NCBI GenBank assembly: GCA_016207765.1
Contig: JACQOY010000104.1
Coordinates: forward strand, 1 to 13,371
Source: Deltaproteobacteria bacterium
GTDB taxonomy: Bacteria; UBA10199; SBBF01
Direction: 5' to 3'
DNA: 13,371 nucleotides
The position numbers and the translations under genes were made by a program. Numbering within the stretch: the first letter of the stretch is position 1; each line of letters opens with the position of its first letter. The notes below the pieces were generated by a model, which saw only the letters and a list, made by a program, of their open reading frames with translations, did no database searches and had not been told where the DNA came from. Below, piece after piece: positions 1 to 6,925 of this stretch.

Positions 1-43
1 AACTTTGAACTTTTTTAACTTTGAACTTTTTGAACCTTTAACC
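1..43. repeat. 16-bp tandem repeat after nuoJ
   Basis: Two near-identical units, AACTTTGAACTTTTTT (1-16) and AACTTTGAACTTTTTG (17-32), are followed by a degenerate third (33-43) that ends at the nuoJ stop codon. Each unit reads as a heptamer AACTTTG followed by AACTTT plus extra T. The same unit recurs at 602-646, in the same orientation, on the other side of nuoJ. The array may continue past the left edge of the window. Confidence 0.85.
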
Positions 44-538
44 CTATTCTTTCTTCCCCAACACCAGCGCCCCGATAATCGCCACCAGCAAAAGAACCGA
101 GGTCAATTCAAACGGAATGAGGTACTTTGAAAACATGAGACGGCCGACCTTGTGCACCTCGCCAAACCCCTCCTCCACCGGCGCAAAAGGCACGACCGGA
201 ATTTTCAAGAAATGCCAAATCAAAAACCCCGCGAAAAAAAGGGCCGTCAAAACGACCGCTGTTTTTCGCCAGGTAACCCTGTCATAGACCAGCTCTTCCT
301 TCCGGATATTCAGGAGCATGATGACAAAGGTAAAAAGGACCATGATCGCTCCGGCATAAACCAAGACCTGCAAGACCGCCACAAAAGGGGCCGAAAGCAG
401 AACGTAGAGAGCGGCCAGCCCGAAAAAGGCCCCCACCAGATAGATGGCGCTCGCCACCGGATTGGTCTGAAAGATCATGAGCAAAGTCATGAGCACGGAA
501 AGGCCGCCAAATAGGTAAAAAAGAAAGATTTCACTCAT
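44..538 (-). CDS. nuoJ: NADH-quinone oxidoreductase subunit J
   Basis: Membrane-arm subunit of complex I (ND6 family), next to NuoH, NuoA and NuoK at the start of the proton-pumping arm. The 164-residue product has five hydrophobic segments, near residues 4-22, 28-48, 52-77, 92-110 and 142-160. The third carries the family motif YAGAIMVLF, a segment known to change helix conformation in complex I, and the last ends in the typical LVAIIGALVLGKK. Length is normal for bacterial NuoJ. The ATG at 538 starts the recognisable N-terminus, but no Shine-Dalgarno sequence is visible before it. In most operons nuoI precedes this gene; here nuoH does. TTTGAAC-type repeats lie on both sides. nuoK, L, M and N would be expected beyond position 1. 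Confidence 0.95.
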   Translation of the reverse strand: MSEIFLFYLFGGLSVLMTLLMIFQTNPVASAIYLVGAFFGLAALYVLLSAPFVAVLQVLVYAGAIMVLFTFVIMLLNIRKEELVYDRVTWRKTAVVLTALFFAGFLIWHFLKIPVVPFAPVEEGFGEVHKVGRLMFSKYLIPFELTSVLLLVAIIGALVLGKKE

Positions 539-557
539 ATGACATTCGAGGTTCAGG

Positions 558-646
558 GTTTAAAAAGTTCAAAGTTCAAAGTTCAAAGTTCAAACTTTTT
601 TAACTTTGAACTTTTTTAACTTTGAACTTTCCTAACCTTGAACTTT
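558..646. repeat. Heptamer array and inverted 16-mers between nuoH and nuoJ
   Basis: Four perfect tandem copies of GTTCAAA lie at 567-594. They are followed in opposite orientation by 16-mers beginning AACTTTGAAC at 602, 618 and, degenerate, 634. The arms 558-576 and 602-620 are inverted complements of 19 bp with one mismatch, so either strand or the transcript could fold into a long AU-rich hairpin. The array fills most of the 112-bp spacer where nuoI is usually found. The unit is the same as at 1-43. Confidence 0.9.
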
Positions 647-650
647 AAAT

Positions 651-1895
651 CTACAACACCATAACAATCGCCGTCCCCGCCACACTGGCAAGCCCCAACG
701 GAATCATCACCTTCCATCCCAGATGCATCAACTGATCGTACCGAAACCGGGGGAGCGTCCAGCGGATCCAGATGAAAACCCAGCAGAAGAAAAGGATCTT
801 CGCCATGAACACGCCGAACTGGAGCACCGCCGCGAAGACCTGCCGCCCCATATCCCCCAACTGAAACGATCCATGCAACAAAGTATACAGACCGAGCGCC
901 AGGCCGATGACGGTCATCGGCAAACCGATGACGATAACCTCGTAGTCACGCTTGTCGCCGTATTTGCCGCTCTTGAATTTGCCCAGCAGAAAGAAACCGA
1001 TGATCATGAACAAAACACCGTGGGCCAACAAAACCATGAAGAGACCGCTTTCGGCGTTTGTCCTCAAAAATTCCGTCGACAAAAACGGCACCTGCCACCC
1101 GCCGAAAAAGAGGGCCGTGATCAGCGCCGAACCGACGATCATATGCGCGTATTCCGCCATGAAGAACATGGCGAATTTCATGGAGCTGTATTCCACATGA
1201 TAGCCCGCAACCAGTTCCGACTCCCCTTCCGGCAGGTCGAACGGCAGGCGGTTGGCCTCGGCAAACACGGCGGTCAGGAAAAGAATGAAGGCCAGGGGAT
1301 TGCGGATAAAATTCCACCTCCAGACGGCGGCGGTCTGATCGTCTATCAGGGCGGAGAGCTCCAGCGAACCCCCCAGGAGCAAAACACTCAAAAGGGCCAG
1401 CCCCATGGCGATTTCGTAGGAGAACATCTGCGCCGAAGAACGCAAACCGCCCAAAAGCGAATATTTGTTGTTGGAGGACCACCCCGCCAGCAGAACGCCG
1501 AACACGCCGAGAGACGACATCGCCAGTATATAAAGGATGCCGACATTGAGGTCAGCCGCCTGAAAGGTGAAAATTCCGCCGTTAATTTCAATCGGATGGG
1601 CAAAGGGGATGACGGCATAGGTGACGCAGGCCACAAACAACACCAGAAATGGGGCCAGGATAAAAAACGGCTTGTTGACATGCGCGGGAATGATGTCTTC
1701 CTTGGTAATGAGCTTGATGACATCGGAAATGGTATGGAGCAGTCCCCCCAGACGGATACCGAAAAAGCTCGCGCGGTTGGGGCCCCTCCGGTCCTGAATA
1801 TAAGCAGACCCTTTCCTCTCCACCCATATCAACAACGGGAGGAGATTAAAGATGAGGAGAAAGGGGATAAGAATTTTGAGTATAAGAACGAGCAT
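651..1895 (-). CDS. nuoH: NADH-quinone oxidoreductase subunit H (extended form)
   Basis: Membrane subunit (ND1 family) that joins the membrane arm to the peripheral arm and forms much of the quinone chamber. Family signatures include WVERKGSAYIQDRRGPNR (24-41), ADLNVGILY (114-122), AGWSSNNKYSLLGGLRSSAQ (137-156), EANRLPFDLPEGESELVAGY (213-232) and LPRFRYDQLMHLGWK (381-395). At 414 residues it is much longer than E. coli NuoH (about 325). The excess is one block near residues 272-355, after FFGGWQ, and includes two more hydrophobic segments (about 284-304 and 320-340). The ATG at 1895 has a Shine-Dalgarno-like GGAAAG 11 bases upstream and lies inside the end of nuoG, a 50-base overlap. The next gene is nuoJ, not nuoI. 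Confidence 0.96.
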   Translation of the reverse strand: MLVLILKILIPFLLIFNLLPLLIWVERKGSAYIQDRRGPNRASFFGIRLGGLLHTISDVIKLITKEDIIPAHVNKPFFILAPFLVLFVACVTYAVIPFAHPIEINGGIFTFQAADLNVGILYILAMSSLGVFGVLLAGWSSNNKYSLLGGLRSSAQMFSYEIAMGLALLSVLLLGGSLELSALIDDQTAAVWRWNFIRNPLAFILFLTAVFAEANRLPFDLPEGESELVAGYHVEYSSMKFAMFFMAEYAHMIVGSALITALFFGGWQVPFLSTEFLRTNAESGLFMVLLAHGVLFMIIGFFLLGKFKSGKYGDKRDYEVIVIGLPMTVIGLALGLYTLLHGSFQLGDMGRQVFAAVLQFGVFMAKILFFCWVFIWIRWTLPRFRYDQLMHLGWKVMIPLGLASVAGTAIVMVL

Positions 1896-3318
1896 TCGTT
1901 TGTAATCTTTCCGTCAATTCCTCCAAAGTCTCACTGACCAACCGCGCCTCTCCCCGCGGCGGATAAGCCGCCGTAATTTTTTGCGTCAAACCCCTGACGT
2001 TGGTGAAATGGCCCTCCTGTTCCGCATAGGTGGGAATGGGAAAAACCACCGCGGATGAATGGGCCGCCGGATTTTCGTTGGAGGCCCAGATGCCCAGAAT
2101 CGGAACCTTTTTCTCAATCACCTTTTTCATGTCGGCGGGGCTTAAAGAGTTCAAAACCAGAAGCCCCCTCACCTCTTTAAGGGTTGAGAGCGGCCTGAAA
2201 CCAAGTTTGTCCACAAAGGCCTGATTGGGATTCTTGTCGGCGGTCATGAGAAAATTGTCGGACACCGGATTCTCAACCTCTCTTCGGCTGAAGTAGAGAT
2301 GACGGGTCTTTAAAACCGTTTTGGCAAAATCGGCGAGGGCTTGGAGGGTCTCGTTGGTCTCCTGCGCATTGGCCACAACGCCGATTTCATCCAACGCACC
2401 GCCCTTCATCAATCCGGCCAGCCGATCAACGGCTTCATCGGAGGAAACCAGATGGGAAATATTCTTTTCAAGAATCCGCGGCCTCAGGATTCGGTCTTCG
2501 TTGATGAACTTGTAGCCATAGCGCCCTTCGTCGCAGATCCAGTAGTTGTTCACCTCCGGATTATACCGGGGGAGAAGACGATAAACCTTCAATTCCTCGT
2601 GATGGATTTCGATGTTGCATCCACGCGAACAGCCGGGGCAGACGGACGGCGTTCGTTCCAGAAACCAAACCCGTTTCTTGAAGCGGAAATCCTTGTTGGT
2701 CAGCGCCCCCACGGGGCAGACATCAATTGTATTGCCGGCATAGGGGTTTGAGAGCTTTTTTCCGGGGAAGGTGGTGATCATGGTGTGATCGCCCCGGTTG
2801 GCGAGGGTGAGTTCATCGACTCCCGCCACCTCCTGGCAGACGCGGATACACCGGGTGCAGGCGATGCAACGTTCCTGGTCGAGCATCACATTGGCGCCAA
2901 GGTCGATCATTTTGTTCTTGGAAACTTTTTCCTCGGCAAACCGGGAGGGGACCTCGTCGTAATTCATGTAATAGTCCTGCAGTCTGCATTCGCCCGCCTG
3001 ATCGCAGGTGGGGCAATCGAGCGGATGGTTGATGAGGAGAAACTCCATCACCGATTTGCGGATTTTGGTGATTTCATCGGTGCTTGTCTTCACCACCATC
3101 CCCTCGGAAACCGGTTGGACACAACTAGCCACCGGCTTAGGCCACTTTTCCACCTGCACGAGGCACATCCGGCAGTTTCCCACCGCCTTCAGGCCCGGGT
3201 GCCAGCAGTAATGCGGAATGGTGATCCCCGCCGTGATCGCCGCCTGAAGGATGCTGGTTCCTTTGGGAACCGCCACCTGCTTACCATCAATTGTTAATGT
3301 AATGTCGGTCATAATCAT
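1846..3318 (-). CDS. nuoG: NADH-quinone oxidoreductase subunit G (short form)
   Basis: Iron-sulfur subunit of the NADH-input module, carrying electrons from NuoF toward the quinone site. About 490 residues from the ATG at 3318, which overlaps the nuoF stop as TGATG; a second ATG at 3312 gives MTDITLTIDGK and is equally possible. Ligand sets, numbered from 3318: N1b C38, C49, C52, C66; N5 H98, C102, C105, C111; N4 C151, C154, C157, C201; N7 C227, C230, C234, C262. After the N7 domain only about 220 residues of the molybdopterin-oxidoreductase fold remain, against well over 600 in E. coli NuoG (about 908 in total). The region still ends with a family-like FPIPTYAEQEGHFTN block (near 445-460), so it is an abridged domain, not a random truncation. 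The last 16 codons overlap nuoH. Confidence 0.94.
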   Translation of the reverse strand: MIMTDITLTIDGKQVAVPKGTSILQAAITAGITIPHYCWHPGLKAVGNCRMCLVQVEKWPKPVASCVQPVSEGMVVKTSTDEITKIRKSVMEFLLINHPLDCPTCDQAGECRLQDYYMNYDEVPSRFAEEKVSKNKMIDLGANVMLDQERCIACTRCIRVCQEVAGVDELTLANRGDHTMITTFPGKKLSNPYAGNTIDVCPVGALTNKDFRFKKRVWFLERTPSVCPGCSRGCNIEIHHEELKVYRLLPRYNPEVNNYWICDEGRYGYKFINEDRILRPRILEKNISHLVSSDEAVDRLAGLMKGGALDEIGVVANAQETNETLQALADFAKTVLKTRHLYFSRREVENPVSDNFLMTADKNPNQAFVDKLGFRPLSTLKEVRGLLVLNSLSPADMKKVIEKKVPILGIWASNENPAAHSSAVVFPIPTYAEQEGHFTNVRGLTQKITAAYPPRGEARLVSETLEELTERLQTNARSYTQNSYPLSPHL

Positions 3319-4592
3319 CACAACACATGCATCTGCGCCTGCGCTGTTTTTCCCCTGAAATGCGCCGCAAAATCTTCCGGAAATTTTTTGAGATAGCTCA
3401 AAACCGGCATGGCAAGGGCATCGGCCAGAACGCAAATGGTCTTTCCCATCATGTTATTCGAAATATCCTTGAGCAATTCGATATCCGCTGAAGTCCCCCC
3501 TTCGCGAAGAAAACGGACCAGAATTTTGTCCACCCAGCCGCTTCCTTCCCGGCAGGGGGTACACTGCCCGCACGATTCGTGGGCGTAAAAACGGGACAGA
3601 TTACGAAGGGCCCAAAGCATATCCACACCTTCGTGCAGGACAATCACGCCGCCGGACCCGAGCATCGAGCCATGTTGCATCAGCGATTCGTAGTCGAGTT
3701 TTACCGTCTCCACATCCTGCGCGTTCAACACCGGGACCGACGAGCCCCCGGGGACAACCGCCTTCAGTCTTTTGCCTCCCAAAACACCGCCGCAATCCTT
3801 CTCGATCAAATCCTTGAGGGGGTATCCGAGCGGTTTTTCAAGCACGCCCGGCTTGTTCACATGACCGGAGACCGAAAAAAGTTTGGTCCCGGGCGATTTT
3901 TCCGTGCCGAACCGGCGGTAAGCGGCCGCACCATGATTGATGATAAAAGGAAGGGCGGAAAGGGTTTCCACATTGTTGATGACGGTGGGACTGCCGAACA
4001 ATCCGACAACCGCCGGAAAAGGCGGCTTGATGCGGGGCTGTCCCTTTTTGCCTTCAAGGGATTCAAGAAGGGCCGTTTCCTCGCCGCAGATGTAGGCCCC
4101 GGCCCCCCGGTGGATAGTCACATCGAGGTCATAGCCCGACTTGAAAATATTTTTTCCCAGATACCCTTTCGCATACGCCTCGGCCACCGCAGAGCGGATC
4201 CTTTGACAGGGGAGATCGAACTCACCCCGTATATAAATGTAGGCGGTGTGACTGCGGATGGCATAACAGGCGATGATGATCCCTTCGATGAGCTGGTGCG
4301 GATCGTCCTCCAACAACAACCGGTCCTTGAACGTCCCCGGCTCCGACTCATCGGCGTTGACGCAAAGATAGACGGGTTTTCCCGTGTCCTGCGGGACAAA
4401 ACTCCATTTGAGCCCCGCCGAAAAACCGGCCCCCCCTCTTCCCCTCAGGCCCGAATTTTTCACCTCGTCGATCACCTGATTCGGCTGAAGCGAGAAGAGT
4501 TTTTTGACCGATTGATACCCCCCCGTCTTTTCAAACACCTGGAGAGTGTAGGATTCGGGCTGACCGACGCGATTTGTTAAAATCAAAGACAT
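3318..4592 (-). CDS. nuoF: NADH-quinone oxidoreductase subunit F
   Basis: NADH-binding flavoprotein of complex I, which oxidises NADH with FMN and passes electrons to cluster N3. Numbered from the ATG at 4592 (424 residues): a glycine-rich nucleotide-site segment GLRGRGGAGFSAGLKW (48-63), the NADH/FMN segment GAGAYICGEETALLESLEGK (163-182), and the N3 [4Fe-4S] ligands C341, C344, C347 and C387. Length is normal for the family. In-frame alternatives lie upstream, ATG at 4604 and TTG at 4610, but both fall inside a heptamer array and add only repeat-encoded residues. No Shine-Dalgarno sequence is visible before any of the three. The stop overlaps the nuoG start by one base. Confidence 0.96.
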   Translation of the reverse strand: MSLILTNRVGQPESYTLQVFEKTGGYQSVKKLFSLQPNQVIDEVKNSGLRGRGGAGFSAGLKWSFVPQDTGKPVYLCVNADESEPGTFKDRLLLEDDPHQLIEGIIIACYAIRSHTAYIYIRGEFDLPCQRIRSAVAEAYAKGYLGKNIFKSGYDLDVTIHRGAGAYICGEETALLESLEGKKGQPRIKPPFPAVVGLFGSPTVINNVETLSALPFIINHGAAAYRRFGTEKSPGTKLFSVSGHVNKPGVLEKPLGYPLKDLIEKDCGGVLGGKRLKAVVPGGSSVPVLNAQDVETVKLDYESLMQHGSMLGSGGVIVLHEGVDMLWALRNLSRFYAHESCGQCTPCREGSGWVDKILVRFLREGGTSADIELLKDISNNMMGKTICVLADALAMPVLSYLKKFPEDFAAHFRGKTAQAQMHVL

Positions 4593-4596
4593 GCTA

Positions 4597-4630
4597 GGGA
4601 CCATGGACAAGGGACAAGGGACAAGGGACC
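4597..4630. repeat. Heptamer array GGGACAA before nuoF
   Basis: A 7-bp period runs for almost five units on the plus strand: GGGACCA, TGGACAA, GGGACAA, GGGACAA, GGGACC. The array ends five bases before the nuoF ATG and supplies the alternative in-frame TTG and ATG codons upstream of it. It is one of two adjacent arrays, with different units, in the nuoE-nuoF spacer. Confidence 0.9.
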
Positions 4631-4640
4631 AAAAGCTTTA

Positions 4641-4672
4641 GGTCACTGGTCACTAGTCACTAGTCACTGGTC
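4641..4672. repeat. Heptamer array GGTCACT/AGTCACT after nuoE
   Basis: The 7-bp units GGTCACT, GGTCACT, AGTCACT, AGTCACT and a partial GGTC run into the nuoE stop codon (4672-4674). Ten bases containing the palindrome AAAGCTTT (4633-4640) separate it from the GGGACAA array. The unit differs from the other array, but the period is the same. Confidence 0.9.
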
Positions 4673-5145
4673 TATTTCAAACCATTAAGAATCTCATCCA
4701 CCTTACTAGCATCCAGATTCTCAAAGTATTTCTGGTTGACCATCATCGCCGGGGCCGTGCCGCAACTGGCGAGACACTCCACGGTGCAGAGGGAAAATTT
4801 CCCGTCCGGCGTCGTTTCGTTTTCCCCGATTCCCAGTTTTTTCTTCAAATGATCAAGAAGGCTTTCACTCCCCCTAAGCGCGCAGGAAAGGGTCCGGCAG
4901 ACCTGGAGATTGTATTTCCCCGGCGGCTTCCGGTGAAACATCGTGTAGAAAGTAACCACCCCGTAAACGTGGGCGGGCGAAATGTCGAGCAGGCCCGCCA
5001 CATACTCCATCGTCTCCTGCGAGATAAAACCAAACTCCCCCTGCGCCAGCCAGAGGGTGGGCAAAAGCGCCGCCTGCTTCGTGGGATACCGGCTCAAAAT
5101 TTCAGCCAGCTTCTTTTTGTTTTCGGGCGAAAATTCCATGGTCAT
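4672..5145 (-). CDS. nuoE: NADH-quinone oxidoreductase subunit E
   Basis: Small [2Fe-2S] subunit of the NADH-input module, with a thioredoxin-like fold, which carries cluster N1a next to the FMN of NuoF. The 157-residue product has the four ligands C83, C88, C124 and C128 with family spacing (CRTLSC, 35 residues between pairs, ECLASC). The N-terminal helical region includes the family-like segment VYGVVTFYTMFHRKPPGKY (60-78). The ATG at 5145 overlaps the nuoD stop as ATGA and has GGGGGAG about eight bases upstream on the coding strand, so it can be both coupled and independently initiated. A second ATG lies two codons in. Two heptamer arrays separate it from nuoF. Confidence 0.95.
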   Translation of the reverse strand: MTMEFSPENKKKLAEILSRYPTKQAALLPTLWLAQGEFGFISQETMEYVAGLLDISPAHVYGVVTFYTMFHRKPPGKYNLQVCRTLSCALRGSESLLDHLKKKLGIGENETTPDGKFSLCTVECLASCGTAPAMMVNQKYFENLDASKVDEILNGLK

Positions 5146-6332
5146 CGATCCAGCTCCCCCGCCACAATGTTCAAGCTTCCGATAATGGCCACCGCATCGG
5201 CGATCATGTGCCCCTCGATGATCTTTTCATACGCCGCAAAAAGCGGAAAACAGGGGGGACGGCATTTGATCCGGTACGGCCTCATGGAACCGTCGCTGAC
5301 AATATAAAAACCAAGCTCTCCGTTGGCCGCCTCGGTGGCGCTGTAGACTTCCCCCTTCGGCGGCAAGATCCCGTGCATGATCAGTTTGAAATGGTTCATC
5401 AACCCTTCGATGCTTCCGTACACCTCTTTCTTGGGGGGAAGGGCCACCCGGGCGTCATCCGTCATCACCGGCCCCTGGGGCAGACGGCCCAGCGCCTGAT
5501 GGATAATCTTGATGCTCTGATAAATCTCCTCGATCCGGACCATCGTCCGATCGTACGTGTCTCCGTTTTCGGCAACCGGGATGTCGAAATCGAACTCATC
5601 ATAATGATAGTAGGGCTCGGCCTTGCGCAAATCATGAGCCACACCGGAGGCCCGAAGACAGGGCCCGGTAAACCCCCATTCGACGGCCTGCTCTTTGGTC
5701 ACCACCCCCACATCCACTGTCCGGTCGCAGAAAATGCGGTTGTTGGCGACAAGCCCCACCACATCGCGCACCCCCTGTTCGACTTCCTTCAGGATCGCTT
5801 TTATGTCGGAGGCGAAATCGGGGTAGATGTCGCGCGCAAGCCCGCCGATGCGCGTATAGGCGTAGGTCAATCGGGCGCCCGTGACCTTCTCGATGGCGGT
5901 GTAGATCTTTTCGCGGACGTTGAAGAAGAACCAGAAATTGGTCAGCGCCCCGATATCGACCAGATTGGTGCCGATGCAGACCAGATGATCCATGACGCGC
6001 GAGAGTTCGCACATGACGACGCGGATAAAAACAGCGCGGTCCGGTATTTCGAGATTCAGCAGTTTTTCGACAGCGCGGCAATAGCCCGAATTGTTCATGA
6101 GCGCGGAGACATAATTGAGACGATCGGTGTAGGGAATGATCTGCTGATAGGTTGAATGTTCGGAATGTTTTTCGAAACAACGGTGAAGATAGCCTATTTC
6201 GCTGGCCGCCCGAACAATCAGCTCGCCGTCGAGCTCCACTTGCGTGCGCAGGGCGCCATGCATGGCCGGATGCGATGGGCCGATGTTCAGCGTCATTGTT
6301 TCGGATTCCAGTTCTTTTTGAACCAACGGCAT
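5142..6332 (-). CDS. nuoD: NADH-quinone oxidoreductase subunit D
   Basis: The 49-kDa-type subunit, related to [NiFe]-hydrogenase large subunits, which forms the quinone-reducing site with NuoB and NuoH. The 396-residue product has the hallmark N-terminal GPSHPAMHG (18-26), whose histidines H21 and H25 lie in the quinone-site loop of the family, and PYTDRLNYVSA (67-77), whose Y74 aligns with the conserved quinone-site tyrosine. The C-terminus GSLNIVAGELDR matches the family ending. NuoC and NuoD are separate here, not fused as in E. coli. The ATG at 6332 is preceded by GGAGGG seven bases upstream, at the edge of the palindromic repeat in the nuoC-nuoD spacer. Confidence 0.97.
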   Translation of the reverse strand: MPLVQKELESETMTLNIGPSHPAMHGALRTQVELDGELIVRAASEIGYLHRCFEKHSEHSTYQQIIPYTDRLNYVSALMNNSGYCRAVEKLLNLEIPDRAVFIRVVMCELSRVMDHLVCIGTNLVDIGALTNFWFFFNVREKIYTAIEKVTGARLTYAYTRIGGLARDIYPDFASDIKAILKEVEQGVRDVVGLVANNRIFCDRTVDVGVVTKEQAVEWGFTGPCLRASGVAHDLRKAEPYYHYDEFDFDIPVAENGDTYDRTMVRIEEIYQSIKIIHQALGRLPQGPVMTDDARVALPPKKEVYGSIEGLMNHFKLIMHGILPPKGEVYSATEAANGELGFYIVSDGSMRPYRIKCRPPCFPLFAAYEKIIEGHMIADAVAIIGSLNIVAGELDR

Positions 6333-6343
6333 ATCTTCACCCT

Positions 6344-6429
6344 CCCCTCCTTTGTAAGGAGGGGTTGGGGGAGGTAGAGCGTCGTCGACGGCCCTCTACC
6401 CCACCTAACCTCCCCTTACAAAGGGGAGG
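6344..6429. repeat. Composite palindromic element between nuoC and nuoD
   Basis: Two perfect 9-bp hairpins face each other. The left is CCCCTCCTT (6344-6352), a 3-base loop and AAGGAGGGG (6356-6364). The right is CCTCCCCTT (6409-6417), a 3-base loop and AAGGGGAGG (6421-6429). The flanking inner segments also pair (GGTAGAG near 6373 with CTCTACC near 6394), so the whole 86-bp unit is an imperfect inverted repeat and could form one long stem or two small ones. It fills nearly the whole 101-bp spacer. This is typical of dispersed intergenic repeats; copy number cannot be judged from this window. Confidence 0.9.
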
Positions 6430-6433
6430 AACA

Positions 6434-6925
6434 TTACAACAAATTTCCCAACGTCGGAATCGGTTGCCTTTTGTCGATCGGATAATCTTTCCTTAAGGGG
6501 TGTCCTTCAAACCCCTCCCACATCAAAAGCCTCTTCAAATTCGGGTGTCCCTCAAAGCGGATGCCCAAGAGGTCGTAGGCCTCGCGTTCAAACCAGTCGG
6601 CGATCGGATAGACAGGAACGGCCGATTGAATGGACGGTTTTTCACCGGCAATCTTCACCCGCAGGCGAATCCTCTTTTTCTTCGGGAGCGAATACAAATG
6701 ATAGACCACTTCAAAACGTCCGCCGGAGGCGGACTGCGCCAAATAATCGACCCCGCAGAGATCGAGAAAGAGGTCGAAGGGACATTCGGGAAACTCCTTG
6801 AGAAACTTGAGGATATCGACGATCCGGCTGGAATCGACAACGGCGGTGTCATCTCCGTAGTTCTGATGGACCTCACCGACCGCCTCGCCAAATTCTTTTT
6901 GAAGGATTTCAAGGAGGTTCATCAT
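6434..6925 (-). CDS. nuoC: NADH-quinone oxidoreductase subunit C
   Basis: The 30-kDa subunit of the connecting arm, with no cofactor, which packs against NuoD. From the ATG at 6925 the product has 163 residues. It carries the family pattern in its C-terminal half: [20 protein letters not shown], then [23 protein letters not shown]. The reading frame stays open to 7003, but that extension lies inside nuoB and looks unrelated to the family. The ATG at 6925 overlaps the nuoB stop as ATGA, and another ATG follows at once (6922). The stop lies five bases from the palindromic element before nuoD. Confidence 0.95.
   Translation of the reverse strand: MMNLLEILQKEFGEAVGEVHQNYGDDTAVVDSSRIVDILKFLKEFPECPFDLFLDLCGVDYLAQSASGGRFEVVYHLYSLPKKKRIRLRVKIAGEKPSIQSAVPVYPIADWFEREAYDLLGIRFEGHPNLKRLLMWEGFEGHPLRKDYPIDKRQPIPTLGNLL

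Noticed and set aside
558..646. Intrinsic terminator after nuoH
   Set aside because: The long stem is AT-rich and sits within an array of copies; the structure is explained by inverted repeats, though an effect on transcription cannot be excluded.
539..650. Degraded nuoI pseudogene
   Set aside because: The spacer holds only TTTGAAC-type repeats; no cysteine-motif remnants are readable in any frame.
723..1937. Long plus-strand frame of 404 codons opposite nuoH
   Set aside because: It is the antisense shadow of nuoH and the nuoG end: low-complexity, rich in Q, E, H and R, with no signature, while the minus strand encodes a full NuoH.
3319..3435. N-terminal extension of nuoG
   Set aside because: It overlaps the coding end of nuoF and resembles no NuoG; family sequence begins at MTDITLTIDG.
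3579..4580. Plus-strand frame of 333 codons opposite nuoF
   Set aside because: Antisense shadow caused by GC-rich third codon positions in nuoF; no recognisable protein features.
4597..4672. CRISPR array
   Set aside because: The repeats are 7 bp, contiguous and without spacers, so they are tandem heptamers.
5208..6155. Plus-strand frame of 315 codons opposite nuoD
   Set aside because: Antisense shadow; the minus strand encodes intact NuoD.
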